Source: JAENWH01 sp038248745 (lineage in GTDB: Bacteria; Bacillota; Clostridia; Peptostreptococcales; Anaerovoracaceae). Taken from it: 5,855 bases of DNA. Every line of letters starts with the position of its first letter. Positions within the stretch are counted from its first letter, which is position 1. Made by a program: the position numbers and the translations under genes. The notes below the pieces were generated by a model. It was given only the letters and a program-made list of their open reading frames with translations. It searched no databases and had not been told where the DNA came from. The stretch spans positions 1-5,855 of the forward strand of contig JBBRXC010000102.1 of assembly GCA_038248745.1 (NCBI GenBank), given 5' to 3'. This document shows positions 5,317-5,855 of this stretch, piece after piece.

Positions 5317-5685
5317 ATGGTTACAATAGAAGAAGCTCAAGACATGCTCGATGAAATTGCAGAGAGCTTGCCTGCTGAATTTTATAAAGAACTTAATGGT
5401 GGGATATTACTTATTCCTGAGGCAAAAAAAAGCGCGCATGCCATCAAAGATGACTTATATACAATGGGAGAATATCATCACAGCGGAAGCATGGGGAGAA
5501 TAATATATATTTATTATGGCTCTTTTGAAAAATTGTATGGCTACTTATCTCCAGAAAAAATGAAACAAAAATTGAAGGATACTTTGTTGCACGAATTTAC
5601 CCATCATTTGGAATCCTTAGCCGGAGAAAAAGGTTTAGAGAAAAAAGATGCAGAACAGCTTAGAAAGTATCAAGACCGTTATTAA
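5317..5685 (+). CDS. Small zincin-like metallopeptidase family protein (HExxH)
   Basis: A 122-residue protein with the zinc-binding helix L-L-H92-E93-F-T-H96-H-L-E. It follows a helix K-L-K-D-T and a region with the strand G-R-I-I-Y-I-Y-Y-G-S-F (60-70). This arrangement (a short hydrophobic L-L-I-P segment near residue 31, a central beta-strand, a late HExxHH helix, total near 120 residues) fits the small bacterial zincin-like family formerly called DUF1025 (PF06262). Members are predicted metallopeptidases without an established substrate. No signal peptide or membrane segment is visible, so it should be cytosolic. The final charged helix (E-K-K-D-A-E-Q-L-R-K-Y) may supply the third zinc ligand, but this cannot be assigned by eye. 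It has its own promoter and RBS and no clear functional tie to the dehydrogenase upstream. Confidence 0.75.
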   Translation: MVTIEEAQDMLDEIAESLPAEFYKELNGGILLIPEAKKSAHAIKDDLYTMGEYHHSGSMGRIIYIYYGSFEKLYGYLSPEKMKQKLKDTLLHEFTHHLESLAGEKGLEKKDAEQLRKYQDRY

Positions 5686-5724
5686 TATCCTTATCTGTCT
5701 TTGAAATATGGCCACTCTGAGTAT

Positions 5725-5752
5725 AAGTCAGGCGGTTTTTTGCTTGACTTTT
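5725..5752 (+). terminator. Probable terminator after the metallopeptidase gene
   Basis: AAGTCAGGC (5725-5733) pairs with GCTTGACTT (5742-5750) over 9 bp, including one G-T wobble, around an 8-nt T-rich loop. The arm ends in a short T-run of four before turning to A. The tail is short, so efficiency may be moderate, and the right arm overlaps a -35-like TTGACT for the next gene. Confidence 0.5.
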
Positions 5753-5772
5753 AAAAAGAGGAGTGGTAATAT
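5744..5772 (+). promoter_or_regulatory. Weak candidate promoter for the gene at the right edge
   Basis: TTGACT (5744-5749, five of six) is followed at 17-bp spacing by TAATAT (5767-5772, four of six). TATAAC at 5797-5802 is an alternative -10 without a convincing -35. The leader would run about 50 nt before the ATG at 5832. Confidence 0.3.
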
Positions 5773-5831
5773 TATTCATGTAGCGCTTTAGCACGGTATA
5801 ACTTCACACAAGAAAAGAGAAAGAGGATAGT

Positions 5832-5855
5832 ATGGAATATAAACTGGCAAATTTA
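5832..5855 (+). CDS. Start of a downstream gene, cut by the window edge
   Basis: Eight codons (M-E-Y-K-L-A-N-L) remain open to the window end. GAGGA at 5823-5827 lies only 4 nt before the ATG, a rather tight spacing, within a purine-rich run. Too little is visible to name a product. The call rests on the ribosome binding site and the preceding terminator and promoter signals. Confidence 0.4.

Noticed and set aside
1..5855. CRISPR array, tRNA, rRNA or transposase gene
   Set aside because: No regularly spaced repeats, no tRNA- or rRNA-like segments and no transposase motifs were seen on either strand. The inverted 18-bp copies alone do not establish a mobile element.

Overview
This is an AT-rich window, probably from a low-GC Gram-positive anaerobe of the Clostridia type. 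The support is strong AGGAGG-type ribosome binding sites placed 6-8 nt before starts, Firmicutes-style -35/-10 promoters, U-tailed stem-loop terminators, and a cupin-AraC regulator of a kind common in Clostridia. Genus-level placement is not possible from the sequence alone.

Layout. (1) 3-527, plus strand: the C-terminal part of a nucleoside phosphorylase whose start lies outside the window. (2) 533-1750, minus strand: a complete AlaX-type alanyl-tRNA editing hydrolase with a C-terminal DHHA1-like tail, convergent with the phosphorylase and only 5 bp from it. (3) 1751-2261: a 511-bp intergenic region between divergent genes. It holds the alaX promoter, an AT-rich stretch, a dense cluster of DnaA-box-like 9-mers (two exact TTATCCACA, two one-mismatch forms, several weaker ones), a perfect 12-bp palindrome, and a candidate promoter for the next gene. 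It looks like a replication-origin region although no dnaA, dnaN or rpmH is in view. (4) 2262-3797, plus: a 511-residue AraC-type regulator with an N-terminal cupin, a central AraC helix-turn-helix, and a C-terminal module resembling the tail of a GH39 glycosidase without its catalytic barrel. (5) 3927-5195, plus: a saccharopine dehydrogenase-like oxidoreductase, closed by a strong intrinsic terminator. (6) 5317-5685, plus: a small HExxH zincin-like metallopeptidase with its own promoter and a stem-loop behind it. (7) 5832 to the edge: the first codons of another plus-strand gene.

How the parts may work together. The AraC regulator and the dehydrogenase sit in tandem, and the simplest reading is a local regulator with its target enzyme. 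An 18-bp motif (one mismatch) lies upstream of both alaX and the dehydrogenase, pointing toward each gene, with the regulator gene between the two copies. It could be the regulator's binding site or the inverted ends of an inserted segment. The most unusual signals are the DnaA-box cluster away from dnaA and the barrel-less GH39-like tail on the regulator. Both calls rest on motif recognition by eye.
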